From Thiobacillus sp. (GTDB taxonomy: Bacteria; Pseudomonadota; Gammaproteobacteria; Burkholderiales; Thiobacillaceae), in NCBI GenBank assembly GCA_024709425.1, contig JANJWS010000022.1, positions 1 to 64,000 on the forward strand: DNA of 64,000 nucleotides, given 5' to 3'. Positions 47,499 to 57,335 of the stretch are shown piece by piece; position 1 is the first letter of the stretch, and the number at the start of each line of letters is the position of its first letter. Position numbers and translations under genes: made by a program. Below the pieces are notes generated by a model. The model worked only from the letters and a program-made list of their open reading frames with translations, was not told the origin of the DNA and did not search any database.

Positions 47499-49171
47499 GG
47501 GGTATTCCTTTCCGGTGCTGCGAACGGTGTCTTCACGCTGGTCTGGGTGACGATGACGGGCGCCGCGCCGAAGGCGCCGCCGGCAAATCGGCAGCCCGGT
47601 ATGCCGTCGCCGTCCTGGTCGCTCAGGCGCTTGACCGCGGCGGTGATGCGCTGTGCCTGTTCGTCCCGCTTCAGTGGGGCGATGCTGCGCACCAGTTCCG
47701 GCAGTTCGTCGCGGATGAAGTCCTCGGGTTGCCGCGGTTCGCCGGTGGCCGGGCCTTCGGCCTGCTGCAGGCCCCCGTGCGTGAGCACCCCTTCGATCAG
47801 GTGGTCGCCGTGGCGTCGCGCCTCTCCGGCCGGCAGCAGGGGCGCCAGGCGACGCCAGGTGGCGAGCGAGAGACCGAACAGATGGCCGTCATAGGCCGAA
47901 ACGGCCAGGCCCGAGGCGGAACGGAACTTGCCGGCTGCATCCGACCAGAGGTGGGTGCGTGTGGCCGCGTAGAGGTCGTGCGCCTGCCTGGCGTAGCCGT
48001 CCCGGCCGCTCGCCTCGCTTGCCGCCAGGAGGCCGGCCACGAGGGAAAGCTGGTCTTCGAGCCGGAGCAGCGTGCCCTCGAACACCTGATCGCGCTTGAC
48101 CAGGAAGGTGCGCGGGGCGACGCTGCGCTGCGCCATTCGCACCATGAGGTAGTCGGCCTGTGCCGTGAGTTGCTTCAGCACGTCCGCCCGTAGCGGATCA
48201 TCGCGCGGCAGCGCGGCGGCCAGATCGGCCAGGGTTTCCAGGGCGTAGCCCGCCTCGTCGGCACCGATCCGGTCGGCGGGGCCGCGAGCGGGGTCGTGAC
48301 GGCTGACCAGACTGCCGGAACGCGAATCGCGGTGGAGCTTGAGCAAGGTGTTGAACAGCCGCTCCAGCGTGCCCCGAACCTCCTTGCGCCACGTGGCGGC
48401 GGGTTTGCCGGCGAAGTTTTCGTTCGCGAGGGGCGGCAGCGAGAGCGTGGCATGAAGCCGCGCCAGGCCCTGAAGCAGCGACAATTGCCCATGGAGCGGG
48501 CTGGCGGCGTCCACCACTATCCAGCCGCCCGGGTCCAGCTTGAGGCGGGCAGGCATGTAGCGAGCGTTCTTGTCACCGCCCAGTTCCTGCAGCGCAAGCA
48601 GGGTCTGGAATTCCTGCAGGGCGGATGCGAGAAGCACATTGCCCGTCGTGCCGGCCGCATCAGCTTCCAGTTGCGCGAGGAGCGCCTTGGCGCCCAGCGA
48701 CTGGCCGATGGACTCGGGCGAGGTGGTCCGCTCGAAGCTCGCCGGATCCCACTTGAGCGTCGCCGGCTGCGCAAAATCCGGCTGGGCGGCATAGCGCGGC
48801 AGGCCCTTGTCGAAGAGCAGGCCGACCGCCTGTTCGTGCGCTCTGCCTAGCGGCAGGCCCATGCCCGAGTGACGGACCACGGCATCCAGCCCGGCCCGCA
48901 CCAGCGCGTTGAGGTCATCGCGCCGGGCCTGCGGCGCAGCCTGTGCCCACAGCATCAACTCGCGGTAGGCGTACATGCCGTGAAAGGTCGAGAAGTAAAA
49001 GTCGATCAGGTATTTCTCGTCCTGGTTGACGTTCAGGTTGAGTACCTGGCGCTGGATGGCAAGGCTTAGGTCCTGCTGCTTCTTCGCCGGGTCGCCGACA
49101 GCCTGCGCTGCGAGCGGGTCGGCCTGGAACGCCAGCAGGACCAGCAAGGGGAGGGTTCGGTGTCGGGTCAT
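47495..49171 (-). CDS. Secreted protein of unknown function (about 558 aa)
   Basis: Signal peptide 'LPLLVLLAFQADPLAAQA'; predominantly helical; ATGA overlap with the downstream cytochrome c; no family recognised. Confidence 0.7.
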   Translation of the reverse strand: MTRHRTLPLLVLLAFQADPLAAQAVGDPAKKQQDLSLAIQRQVLNLNVNQDEKYLIDFYFSTFHGMYAYRELMLWAQAAPQARRDDLNALVRAGLDAVVRHSGMGLPLGRAHEQAVGLLFDKGLPRYAAQPDFAQPATLKWDPASFERTTSPESIGQSLGAKALLAQLEADAAGTTGNVLLASALQEFQTLLALQELGGDKNARYMPARLKLDPGGWIVVDAASPLHGQLSLLQGLARLHATLSLPPLANENFAGKPAATWRKEVRGTLERLFNTLLKLHRDSRSGSLVSRHDPARGPADRIGADEAGYALETLADLAAALPRDDPLRADVLKQLTAQADYLMVRMAQRSVAPRTFLVKRDQVFEGTLLRLEDQLSLVAGLLAASEASGRDGYARQAHDLYAATRTHLWSDAAGKFRSASGLAVSAYDGHLFGLSLATWRRLAPLLPAGEARRHGDHLIEGVLTHGGLQQAEGPATGEPRQPEDFIRDELPELVRSIAPLKRDEQAQRITAAVKRLSDQDGDGIPGCRFAGGAFGAAPVIVTQTSVKTPFAAPERNTP

Positions 49172-49272
49172 CAGGCGTCCCTTCATGCAGTGGGCCGTAT
49201 CGGGGCGGCAGGGCGCATGCCGACGGCTTTCAACGCGGCATTGTCATGCGCGTGCCCGGCTCTGCCCCAGAG

Positions 49273-49962
49273 TCATTTTGTCGCAGCACTTTCGCCCGAA
49301 ACCAGGCGCACGTGGACCTGTTCGCTCTTGAAGGAATTGAAGTCCGGCAGGTTCTGGAAAACCCATCCCTCCGCAAGCACCTGGCCTTTCGACAGGACCG
49401 CGATCTGCACCGCGGGGTTCAGCGGATCGCTTGACGAACTGGTGACCATCTGGAAGTTGCTGGTATAGGCCGGCAGGTAATGCAGCAGTTGCAGTTGGAG
49501 ATCGCTGCCGAGCGTGGCCTTGGCGCCGATGGCCAGCTTGATTTCCTTTTCGCTGCCGCCAACACGCACGGCAAGCGTCGCCGCGGTCCATCGTGCCTTC
49601 ACGCTATCCGGTACGACCACGCTGAGCTTCTTGCTGCCGCTGCCCTGCGGGTGTTCGGCGGCCAGCCGCTGGTCGAGATCGGGCCGGCTGTCCGTACCGT
49701 CGGTCGGGTGCGGCGGCATGGCGGCCGGCAGGGGCGGGTGGCTCGGCGGAAGTTCCTCGTCACCCTTGACCGGCACATTGGAGCGCATGCCGCCGTTCGC
49801 TGCCGCGGGGGGCTGCGGTATCGCGGCCGGCGCCTGTTCGGTCGCGGGAGGATTGCCACGCTCGCAGCCGCCGAGAGCCAGCAGGCTGACGAGGACGAGG
49901 CCGGCGCCAATGCGCTGAATGCGGGAAAGTGCCGGAATGGCACAGTGCTTCTGTTCGTTCAT
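49273..49962 (-). CDS. DUF2155-like lipoprotein
   Basis: Lipobox 'LALGGC'; C-terminal 'LQLQLLHYLPAYTSNFQMVTSSSSDPLNPAVQIAVLSKGQVLAEGWVFQNLPDFNSF'. Confidence 0.7.
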   Translation of the reverse strand: MNEQKHCAIPALSRIQRIGAGLVLVSLLALGGCERGNPPATEQAPAAIPQPPAAANGGMRSNVPVKGDEELPPSHPPLPAAMPPHPTDGTDSRPDLDQRLAAEHPQGSGSKKLSVVVPDSVKARWTAATLAVRVGGSEKEIKLAIGAKATLGSDLQLQLLHYLPAYTSNFQMVTSSSSDPLNPAVQIAVLSKGQVLAEGWVFQNLPDFNSFKSEQVHVRLVSGESAATK

Positions 49963-50163
49963 GTTGTGATGTTTGTACGGGTTCAGAAATCGCGGAAAGC
50001 GGCCGATATCCATGACGTGTCTGCGGAATAAAGCATGCACGATCGTTTGTGAATGTTGCCATAAATAAAAATTATGGCCGATTCTATCAGAACACCGGCG
50101 GCAGTTGCGATAGATTTTCTGTACCGTGCTGGTGGGAACGGCCTACTTCGTTGCGGGTAGAGC

Positions 50164-52332
50164 ATGAATGAAATGGCTGCCGGCGCGTCCGGAAGAAGAA
50201 GCCCTTACCGTGTGGTGTGGGGGGTGCAGCGCTTCCCGCTGTCGATCGGCTGGAAAACGCTGATCGCGTTCTTCATCGTTGCCTGCATCCCACTCGTTGG
50301 CGTCACCCTGCTGATCGAGCGCGTGCTCGGCGATGTCGCGGAGCAGCACGTCCGCAACACGCTCACCATCAGCCTGCATGGTGCCCAGGGCGCCCACGCC
50401 GGCCGCCTGGACACTCTCAACGCCCTGCTGAGCCAGTCCGCCACTCTGCAGACGGCGAGGGAGGCACTGCTCGAACAGCGGAAGGCACCGCTGCGGGAGT
50501 TGCTGCAGGGACACGCTTTCAATCTCCCTTACGTCGACGCATGGCTGGCAACTGACACCAAGGGCAACGTAATCGCGCGGCGCAATGACAACGCAGGCGA
50601 TCAGATCATCCTGAACACCATCCTGCCGCAGGTCGTGAGCCGCGGGCACACCGTCGTTTCGAACGAGATCCTCTCGCGCGACATCTTCCTGCTCGAAAGC
50701 CCGGAGCGCTATCTGCGCCTGGAGCGCGTGGTGATGGCCAGCGTGGTGGCGGTTCCGGTGACGCAGGATGGCGAGGTCATCGGCATCCTGATCGGTATGG
50801 TGCTGCTGGACGGCTACGACTGGCTGCCCAACCTGATCCATGACAATGCGGGCGAGGATGTGCGTCTGTTCGGTGCGCTGACGCAGGATTCCCGCGTGGT
50901 GGCGGTATCGCGGCGTCCCGGGAATTTCTGGGTCGAGGGACATTCGGTACCGGTCGAGGTGAACGATACCCTCATCAAGGGCAAGCCTTACACCGGGCGG
51001 GCACTCATCAACAATGAGCTGTGTTACCTCCACGTCGAGCCCATATTCAATGCGCAGAAACAGGTCATCGGTTCGTTGCTGGCGAGCAGCAAGATCGGTG
51101 CGGCCGAGGCATTCGTCGACAGGAACATGCTGCTGGTCTATGGCTTCATCGCGGTGGGTGGCCTGCTCTCGCTGTTGATTGCATTCTTTGCGCATCGCGA
51201 CACGGTGCATCCCATCCGTGCCCTGGTGCGGGCGATGGACGATTTCGCGACGGGCAGGCTGGACGTGCGCACGGAAATCGTCACCAAGGACGAGTTCGAG
51301 GACCTCGGAAAGGGGTTCAACCGCATGGCCGACGCCATCTGCGCACAGCAAACGCGGGTAGAAAAGTACAATTCCCTGGCCAAGCTTCTGATCACCACGC
51401 TGAACCCGAAGGCGTTGCTGAAAAACGCCCTCGACAAGGTGCTGGAACTTACCGATTCCAAGGTCGGTGTGATCTACCTCATGGAGGAGTCTGGCGAAAA
51501 TCTGATGCCCTACGTCGCCCATGGCGTCGATCCCGCTTCGCTGAAATCCCTGAAACCAGGTGAGGGCATCGCGGGATGTGCCGCAGCGGAGCGCCGGTCC
51601 GTGGTGCTCGATCATCTGCCGGAAACGAGCTTCATCCAGGTTGACATCGGTTTTGCCGTTGCTGCGCCCACCGCGGTGGCCGCGTTCCCGCTGATGTGCA
51701 AGGAAAAGGTACTCGGTGTCATGCTGCTTGGCTCCTTCGGGGGCTATCAGGTGGAGGAACAGCCGCTGATCGAATACCTCGCCAACCAGATCGCGATCAC
51801 GCTCGACAACGCCCTGACCAACGAGAAAGTGGAACGCCTTTCCATTGCCGACGGCCTCACCGGCCTGTACAACCGGCGCTTCCTCGGCGAACGCCTCAAG
51901 GAGGAATTCTCCAAGGCCGAGCGTTACCGGATGCCGCTGTCGTTCCTGATCCTCGACGTTGATCACTTCAAGCGCGTGAACGACACGTTCGGGCACCAGG
52001 TGGGCGACAATGCCCTGGTTGCCGTCGCGCGGGTGTTGCAGGCGTCGGTGCGCGAGTCCGACCTGGTGGCCCGCTACGGCGGCGAGGAATTCGCCGTGCT
52101 GCTGCCGCACACCGGCCTCGACAGCGCGCTGGCCGTCGCGGAAAAGATACGCCAGGCGGTGAGCGAGACGCCGGTGGATGGCATGGGCGAACACCGCCTG
52201 ACCATCAGTATCGGCGCGGCGGGCATCCCCGAGGGGCACGCACCCAGCGTGGAGGCGCTCGTGCGTGCGGCCGACCAGGCGCTCTATCGTGCCAAGCAGG
52301 ACGGACGCAACAGGGTGATGAGCGCAGCGTGA
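50164..52332 (+). CDS. Membrane diguanylate cyclase (periplasmic sensor-HAMP-GAF-GGDEF)
   Basis: TM helices, GAF-like region, 'DGLTGLYNRRFL...DVDHFKRVNDTFGHQVGD...RYGGEEFAVLLP'. Confidence 0.93.
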   Translation: MNEMAAGASGRRSPYRVVWGVQRFPLSIGWKTLIAFFIVACIPLVGVTLLIERVLGDVAEQHVRNTLTISLHGAQGAHAGRLDTLNALLSQSATLQTAREALLEQRKAPLRELLQGHAFNLPYVDAWLATDTKGNVIARRNDNAGDQIILNTILPQVVSRGHTVVSNEILSRDIFLLESPERYLRLERVVMASVVAVPVTQDGEVIGILIGMVLLDGYDWLPNLIHDNAGEDVRLFGALTQDSRVVAVSRRPGNFWVEGHSVPVEVNDTLIKGKPYTGRALINNELCYLHVEPIFNAQKQVIGSLLASSKIGAAEAFVDRNMLLVYGFIAVGGLLSLLIAFFAHRDTVHPIRALVRAMDDFATGRLDVRTEIVTKDEFEDLGKGFNRMADAICAQQTRVEKYNSLAKLLITTLNPKALLKNALDKVLELTDSKVGVIYLMEESGENLMPYVAHGVDPASLKSLKPGEGIAGCAAAERRSVVLDHLPETSFIQVDIGFAVAAPTAVAAFPLMCKEKVLGVMLLGSFGGYQVEEQPLIEYLANQIAITLDNALTNEKVERLSIADGLTGLYNRRFLGERLKEEFSKAERYRMPLSFLILDVDHFKRVNDTFGHQVGDNALVAVARVLQASVRESDLVARYGGEEFAVLLPHTGLDSALAVAEKIRQAVSETPVDGMGEHRLTISIGAAGIPEGHAPSVEALVRAADQALYRAKQDGRNRVMSAA

Positions 52333-52514
52333 CAGTGACTGCATCCTGCATGCCATTTCATGGCATGATCGCGCAAATGCTCGCCTGAGCGTTCCTCCGC
52401 TGCCGCGTCTGCCCGCATGCCGCCGTCCAGGCCCGGCCTGCGGCGTCGGGGCTTCGCGGCCGTCACACAATCAGACGCACCATCGGGGCGCGTTGAACTT
52501 CGGTTTCTGGAATC

Positions 52515-53747
52515 ATGAGCAATTTCTGGACGATTTCCCTGTTCTGGGGGCTGGTCTTCCTGTTCATCGCGATCGCGCTCGTCTTCGTACTGTCGCCGCT
52601 GCTGCGGCGTGAGGCGAACCCGCGGGCGGTCGACAGGCAGGCGGCCAATCTCGCAATCTACCGCGACCAGCTCGCCGAATTGAAGGCGGATCTCGACAGT
52701 GGCGTCCTCGAGGACGCCCAATACGATGTGGCGCAGCGCGAACTCCTTGCGCGCCTGAGCGAGGAAGTGCCGCAGGATGGCGATGCCGCAACGGCGGCAC
52801 GGGCGGATCGTCGCCCCGCATTCGCGGTCGGGCTGATGATCCCCGTGCTGGCGATTGCCTTATACATGACCCTCGGCAACCCGGAGGCGCTGCTCGAGCG
52901 TGGCGCCAGGCCGCCTGCGGCCGCGGTGCCGGGCGAGCACGATCCGGCTGCCATGATCGCCAGCCTGGAAGCCAAGTTGCAGGCCAATCCCGAGGATGCG
53001 GCCGGCTGGTTCATGCTGGCGCGCTCCTACGCCACGTTGGGACGCTTTGCGGAGTCGGCGAGCGCACTCGCGCAGGTGGTGGAACGGGTTCCACCAGATC
53101 CCCGTCTGCTGACGGATTATGCCGATGTGCTCGCAATGGCGCAGGGACGGAACCTGCAGGGCAAGCCGCTGGAACTCGTCAGGCAGGCGCTCGAGCTCGA
53201 TCCGAACAATGAGAAGGCACTCAACCTGGCCGCCTCCGCCGCCTACCAGCGCCAGGACTTTGCCGAGGCGGCCAGGTATTGGCGGCGTTTGCTGCAGCAG
53301 CTTCCGCCAGGGTCGGAAGCCGCTGCGGGGATCGCCGCGATGGTGAAGCAGGCCGAAAGCGCGGCGGGTCCGGCGTCGGGCCAGGGCGCCCAGGCGCCCG
53401 CAGACATTGCGACGATTTCCGGCACGGTGACGCTGCGCCCGGAACTCCTCGCCAGGGTGAGCCCCACGGACACGGTATTCATTTTCGCGCAGGCGGCGAA
53501 CGGCGGCCGCAGGCCGCTTGCCATCGAACGAATCGAGGCGTCTCGTCTGCCTTACCGCTTCACGCTCAGCGATGCCGCGTCCATGGCCGGTGACAGGCTG
53601 TCGAACCATGCGGACCTTGTAATCAGCGCGCGCGTGTCGAAGAGCGGCCAGGCTGCTGCGCAAAGCGGCGACCTGCAGGGGCGGATAGGTCCGGTGAAGC
53701 TCGGCCAGCAGGACGTCGCGATCGTCATCGATAGCGTCCTGCCCTGA
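52515..53747 (+). CDS. ccmI: Cytochrome c biogenesis protein CcmI/CycH
   Basis: N-terminal two-TM CcmI domain 'NPRAVDRQAANLAIYRDQLAELKADLDSGVL', TPR region, C-terminal CycH domain. Confidence 0.92.
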   Translation: MSNFWTISLFWGLVFLFIAIALVFVLSPLLRREANPRAVDRQAANLAIYRDQLAELKADLDSGVLEDAQYDVAQRELLARLSEEVPQDGDAATAARADRRPAFAVGLMIPVLAIALYMTLGNPEALLERGARPPAAAVPGEHDPAAMIASLEAKLQANPEDAAGWFMLARSYATLGRFAESASALAQVVERVPPDPRLLTDYADVLAMAQGRNLQGKPLELVRQALELDPNNEKALNLAASAAYQRQDFAEAARYWRRLLQQLPPGSEAAAGIAAMVKQAESAAGPASGQGAQAPADIATISGTVTLRPELLARVSPTDTVFIFAQAANGGRRPLAIERIEASRLPYRFTLSDAASMAGDRLSNHADLVISARVSKSGQAAAQSGDLQGRIGPVKLGQQDVAIVIDSVLP

Positions 53748-53780
53748 TCCCGGCCAGGCGGAGTGGACCGGACATTCGCC

Positions 53781-54392
53781 TTAGTGGCGGTGCAGGTTGC
53801 GGGAGAGCGGCCGGATCAGTTCGGGTGTGACGTCGGCGAAGGACAGGACGCTGCCGCCACGTTCGCGGACGAAGGTTTCCGCCGCTTCGCGCCGGGCGAA
53901 GGCGGGGAGGTCGGCATCGCGCATCGGGCCGACGATACTGGATCCGCTCACGTAAAATGCCCGCTCCGCGGCGACCCATTCTCCCGTTTCGAAATCCGTC
54001 ACGAACTGCGCCGCGGCTTCCTTCATCGTGTAGGGGCTGCTGTGACGCCCGACGCCGTTCATGAAACCGAACAGGTCGACGGGCGAATCGAAGAAGTGCG
54101 TGGCACCATCCTTGAACACGACCTGCGCGGCCCAGCGGGGGTAGCGGGCCGGATACATGCCGCATACCGGGCAGCGTGCCTCGGCGGGGACCGCCCGCGG
54201 CACGAGCGGGTCCAGGCCCGAGGCGGGGTCAGGCGGGGTGGCGGGGGCGACGATACACAGTTCGTTGGAAATCTCGTCGAGGCTGCCGGCGGACGGTGAG
54301 TGATCGGCCTGATGGCGTGTGTACGCGACGGCGCCGGCCGCGATCGCGGCAAGGCCCAGCAGCGTGCCCAGCCAGATCGAACGTCGCATCAC
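53781..54392 (-). CDS. NosL-family copper protein, TM-anchored paralog
   Basis: 'CPVCGMYPARYPRWAAQVVFKDGATHFFDSPVDLFGF', N-terminal TM. Confidence 0.85.
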   Translation of the reverse strand: MMRRSIWLGTLLGLAAIAAGAVAYTRHQADHSPSAGSLDEISNELCIVAPATPPDPASGLDPLVPRAVPAEARCPVCGMYPARYPRWAAQVVFKDGATHFFDSPVDLFGFMNGVGRHSSPYTMKEAAAQFVTDFETGEWVAAERAFYVSGSSIVGPMRDADLPAFARREAAETFVRERGGSVLSFADVTPELIRPLSRNLHRH

Positions 54393-54754
54393 GCGGTGGC
54401 CGTTGCGCCGAGCGTGGGATTGTCGATCAGGGCGCGGATCAGACGGCGCACGTTGTCCTCGGGCGTGGCATCGGTCCGCGTGAGCGGGTCGGCCCGCAGG
54501 GTTCCATCTGCGTCGTGCAGGTGATTGGGGAAAGTCGCGAGATCGGGGTGCAGCGGCGCGGTGTCGATGCCGGCTTCGCGGTCCGCATGGGTCCAGCGCA
54601 GGGAATAGGCATCCGGCGCGGCGTAGCGGATGTCGAGCGTGACGCCGTTGGCGAGGCGGACGATGAGCACGTCCTGCTTCTGCTCCGGCGCATCGGCCAG
54701 ATTGTCCGCGAAGTGGTCCTGGATGAGTTCACCCAGTTCGAGATGCAGGCTCAT
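54389..54754 (-). CDS. TumE-like (DUF6516-like) small protein
   Basis: 'YSLRWTHADREAGIDTAPLHPDLATFPNHLH' resembles the TumE/DUF6516 core; ATGA overlaps both sides. Confidence 0.55.
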   Translation of the reverse strand: MSLHLELGELIQDHFADNLADAPEQKQDVLIVRLANGVTLDIRYAAPDAYSLRWTHADREAGIDTAPLHPDLATFPNHLHDADGTLRADPLTRTDATPEDNVRRLIRALIDNPTLGATATA

Positions 54755-55020
54755 GTGTTGCGCTCCTTGAGGCGCTGGGCGATCAGCGCGCGCGCCGCCT
54801 CACGCGTGTCGTCGAGGATGCGTGCCGCAAGATAGTGCTCGTAGGTGGGGTGTTCGGCGGCGTCGCCGCTGCGGATCTTTTCGAGCAGTTCGGCTTCGTC
54901 GGCGACACCGTGCGAACGCAGCACGGCGCGGCGATTTTCCCTGAGTTCATAGGTCAACAGCGTCAGGCTTTCGACTTCTTCCGCCAGTTCGGGTTCGAGG
55001 AGTTCAAACAGGTTCGACAT
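54751..55020 (-). CDS. Small protein, partner of TumE-like gene
   Basis: 89 aa; 'VADEAELLEKIRSGDAAEHPTYEHYLAARILDDTR'; overlaps TumE-like start. Confidence 0.6.
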   Translation of the reverse strand: MSNLFELLEPELAEEVESLTLLTYELRENRRAVLRSHGVADEAELLEKIRSGDAAEHPTYEHYLAARILDDTREAARALIAQRLKERNT

Positions 55021-55025
55021 GATGA

Positions 55026-55547
55026 TTACATGGTGCTGTCGTGGAGGGCCCCGCCATCGAGGATGGCCATCTCGGGCGTGATATCGGTGAATGCGTAGAC
55101 CTTGCCGCCATGCTGCGCGGCGAACTTGTCCGCGTCGGCCCGGGTGGCGAAACTGGCAAAGGTGGGCCCCATGGAGCCGCGTTGCGAGCTGCCCTGCACG
55201 TAGAAGGCCTGGCGTGCGTCGATCCAGTGTCCGCGGGGCTCGTTCCAGTCGGCCTTGCCCATGTCCTGTACGAACAGCCCGCGTACCGTGCGCACCTGCT
55301 CGGGGTTGAGATAAACATTGAACATTTCTATAGTGTCGCAGAAATATTCGGGTTCGTCCTGGCCGGCAAAATGGATCTGTGCCTTCGGTCCCGGATAGTC
55401 GGCGAGCAGCATGCCATCAAGGCTGCACGAGGTGGCGTGGTCGATCTCATGCGGCGTGACGGCGGCCGATTTTTCGGAAGGACCGCAGGCGGCGAGCAGC
55501 GTGGCGGCAAGCACAGCCAGGACCAAGGGGCGTAACGGCAAGTTCAT
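55026..55547 (-). CDS. nosL: NosL copper chaperone lipoprotein
   Basis: Lipobox 'LLAAC', 'CSLDGMLLADYPGPKAQIHFAGQDEPEYFCDTIEMF', position after nosY. Confidence 0.9.
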   Translation of the reverse strand: MNLPLRPLVLAVLAATLLAACGPSEKSAAVTPHEIDHATSCSLDGMLLADYPGPKAQIHFAGQDEPEYFCDTIEMFNVYLNPEQVRTVRGLFVQDMGKADWNEPRGHWIDARQAFYVQGSSQRGSMGPTFASFATRADADKFAAQHGGKVYAFTDITPEMAILDGGALHDSTM

Positions 55548-56359
55548 TTGCGGAATCTCCAGGAAGCGATAGCCAGCGGCGCGGCGATCCAGGCCAACAT
55601 GACCAGGCCGAGCAGCCAGGGTTCCGCGAGCGCGCGCGGGAATACCGTGGCGAGGCCATATAGGGTGCGCACATCTTCCAGCGAGAAGATGTTGAGGATG
55701 CGGAACACGTCAGCCGGGTTCGCCAGCAGGAGGTAGGGAAATATCTCGCCACCGTAGTGGCCACCGGTGACGACCAGTGCGCCGAGGAGCAGCAGGTCGA
55801 ACACGAGCACGAAGAAGAACCACAGGGCGATGGCCATGCCCGAGGCACGGGTACGGTCGCCGGCAAAGACCGAGACCATGACCGCCAGGCTCAGGAAAGC
55901 CATGCCGAGCAGCACCGAGGAGAGCATGAAGCCGAAATAGTGGAAGAGTGCCTTCAGTTCGAGTTGCGTGGAGAGCACGACGGCCACCAGTCCGAAGCCG
56001 GCCACGGTGGAGAACGCCAGCGCGGCGGCCAGCCCCAGATACTTGCCGAGCAGCAGCTCGAAGCGGGTGATCGGCATGGACAGCAAAAGGTCGAGCGAGC
56101 CGCGCTCGCGCTCGCCGACGATGGCGTCGAAGCCCAGCACCAGTGCGATGAGGGGGATGAGGTAGATGACCAGGCTGACCAGGCTGGCGATGGTGAACTC
56201 GATCGAGCGGAAGCCCACTGCGCCTTGCTGGGCACCGCCAAAATACGCGATGGCGAGCGCGAACACGGTAAACACGGCGGCAACCGCGAGCACCCAGCGA
56301 TTGCGGATGCGGTCCCAGAATTCCTTGCCGGCGATGGTGCCGACCTGCGCAAATTCCAT
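55544..56359 (-). CDS. nosY: NosY ABC transporter permease
   Basis: Six-TM protein; 'VGTIAGKEFWDRIRNRWVL'; downstream of nosF. Confidence 0.93.
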   Translation of the reverse strand: MEFAQVGTIAGKEFWDRIRNRWVLAVAAVFTVFALAIAYFGGAQQGAVGFRSIEFTIASLVSLVIYLIPLIALVLGFDAIVGERERGSLDLLLSMPITRFELLLGKYLGLAAALAFSTVAGFGLVAVVLSTQLELKALFHYFGFMLSSVLLGMAFLSLAVMVSVFAGDRTRASGMAIALWFFFVLVFDLLLLGALVVTGGHYGGEIFPYLLLANPADVFRILNIFSLEDVRTLYGLATVFPRALAEPWLLGLVMLAWIAAPLAIASWRFRK

Positions 56360-56369
56360 CAGTGTTCCT

Positions 56370-57335
56370 TCAGTCGGAAAAACCGAAAAATACGTCTTCG
56401 AGCGACGGCTCCCGCACATGCAGATCGAGGATGCGCCCGTCGAGCCTGGCAAGTGCCTCGATGACCGCCATCTTGGCCTCGCGTCCGCAGCGCACCGAGA
56501 CGTGCTCGTCATGGGCCTCGATCGCTGCGACCGGCAGTTGGCCGAGGGCGCTGCGCACGGTGTCGAGGTCGGACGGCGCAATGCGGATGTCGATCCATAG
56601 CGGCAGGTCCATCTGCTCGCGCAGCGCCTGCACCGTGCCGACGGCCTGGATCTTCCCCGAGGCCATGATGGCGAGGCGGTCGACACGTTCCTGGATTTCG
56701 CTGAGGATGTGCGAGGTCAGCACCACGGTGACGCCCTCCGCGCGCAGGCCGCGCAGGATGGCGTAGAACTCCCGGATGGCCTCGGGGTCGAGGCCGTTGG
56801 TCGGTTCGTCGAGAAAGAGGATTCGTGGGTGGCCGAGCAGGGCCTGGGCGAAGCCGAGGCGCTGCCGCATACCCTTGGAGTATTCGCGCACACGGCGACG
56901 CCCGGCGCTGGCGAGTCCGACACGATCGAGGATCGCCGGACAAGTCGTGGGCGCCACACCTTTCAGTTGTGCGAAGAACTGCAGGGTCTCGAGGCCGGTC
57001 AGGTTCTCGTACAGCACCACGTTCTCGGGAAGATAGCCGATCTGGCGGCGCATCGTGCGGAAGCCACCGCCAGACACTGGCGTCCCACCGATGTGCAGGG
57101 TTCCCGCGGTGGGCGCGATCAGACCGAGCAGCATCTTGAAGAGGGTGGATTTACCCGCGCCATTGTGTCCGATGAGGCCGAATAGTTCGCCGCGGCGGAT
57201 ATCGAGGTCGACGCCGTCGACTGCACGCACGCCGCCGTAGTGCTTGACGACCTGGCGTGCGACGACGACGGCTTCGGCGGAAGCTTCAGCGGCTTCCGGG
57301 GAAATGCTTGCCAAGCCAGTCTCTCCAGTTTTCAT
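56370..57335 (-). CDS. nosF: NosF ABC transporter ATPase
   Basis: Walker A 'GLIGHNGAGKSTLFKMLLG', 'RILFLDEPTNGLDPEAIREFY'. Confidence 0.94.
   Translation of the reverse strand: MKTGETGLASISPEAAEASAEAVVVARQVVKHYGGVRAVDGVDLDIRRGELFGLIGHNGAGKSTLFKMLLGLIAPTAGTLHIGGTPVSGGGFRTMRRQIGYLPENVVLYENLTGLETLQFFAQLKGVAPTTCPAILDRVGLASAGRRRVREYSKGMRQRLGFAQALLGHPRILFLDEPTNGLDPEAIREFYAILRGLRAEGVTVVLTSHILSEIQERVDRLAIMASGKIQAVGTVQALREQMDLPLWIDIRIAPSDLDTVRSALGQLPVAAIEAHDEHVSVRCGREAKMAVIEALARLDGRILDLHVREPSLEDVFFGFSD

Noticed and set aside
54389-55020. Firm call of an active toxin-antitoxin system
   Set aside because: The partner lacks a recognisable antitoxin DNA-binding domain and the genes are coupled within the nos operon; similarity is from memory only
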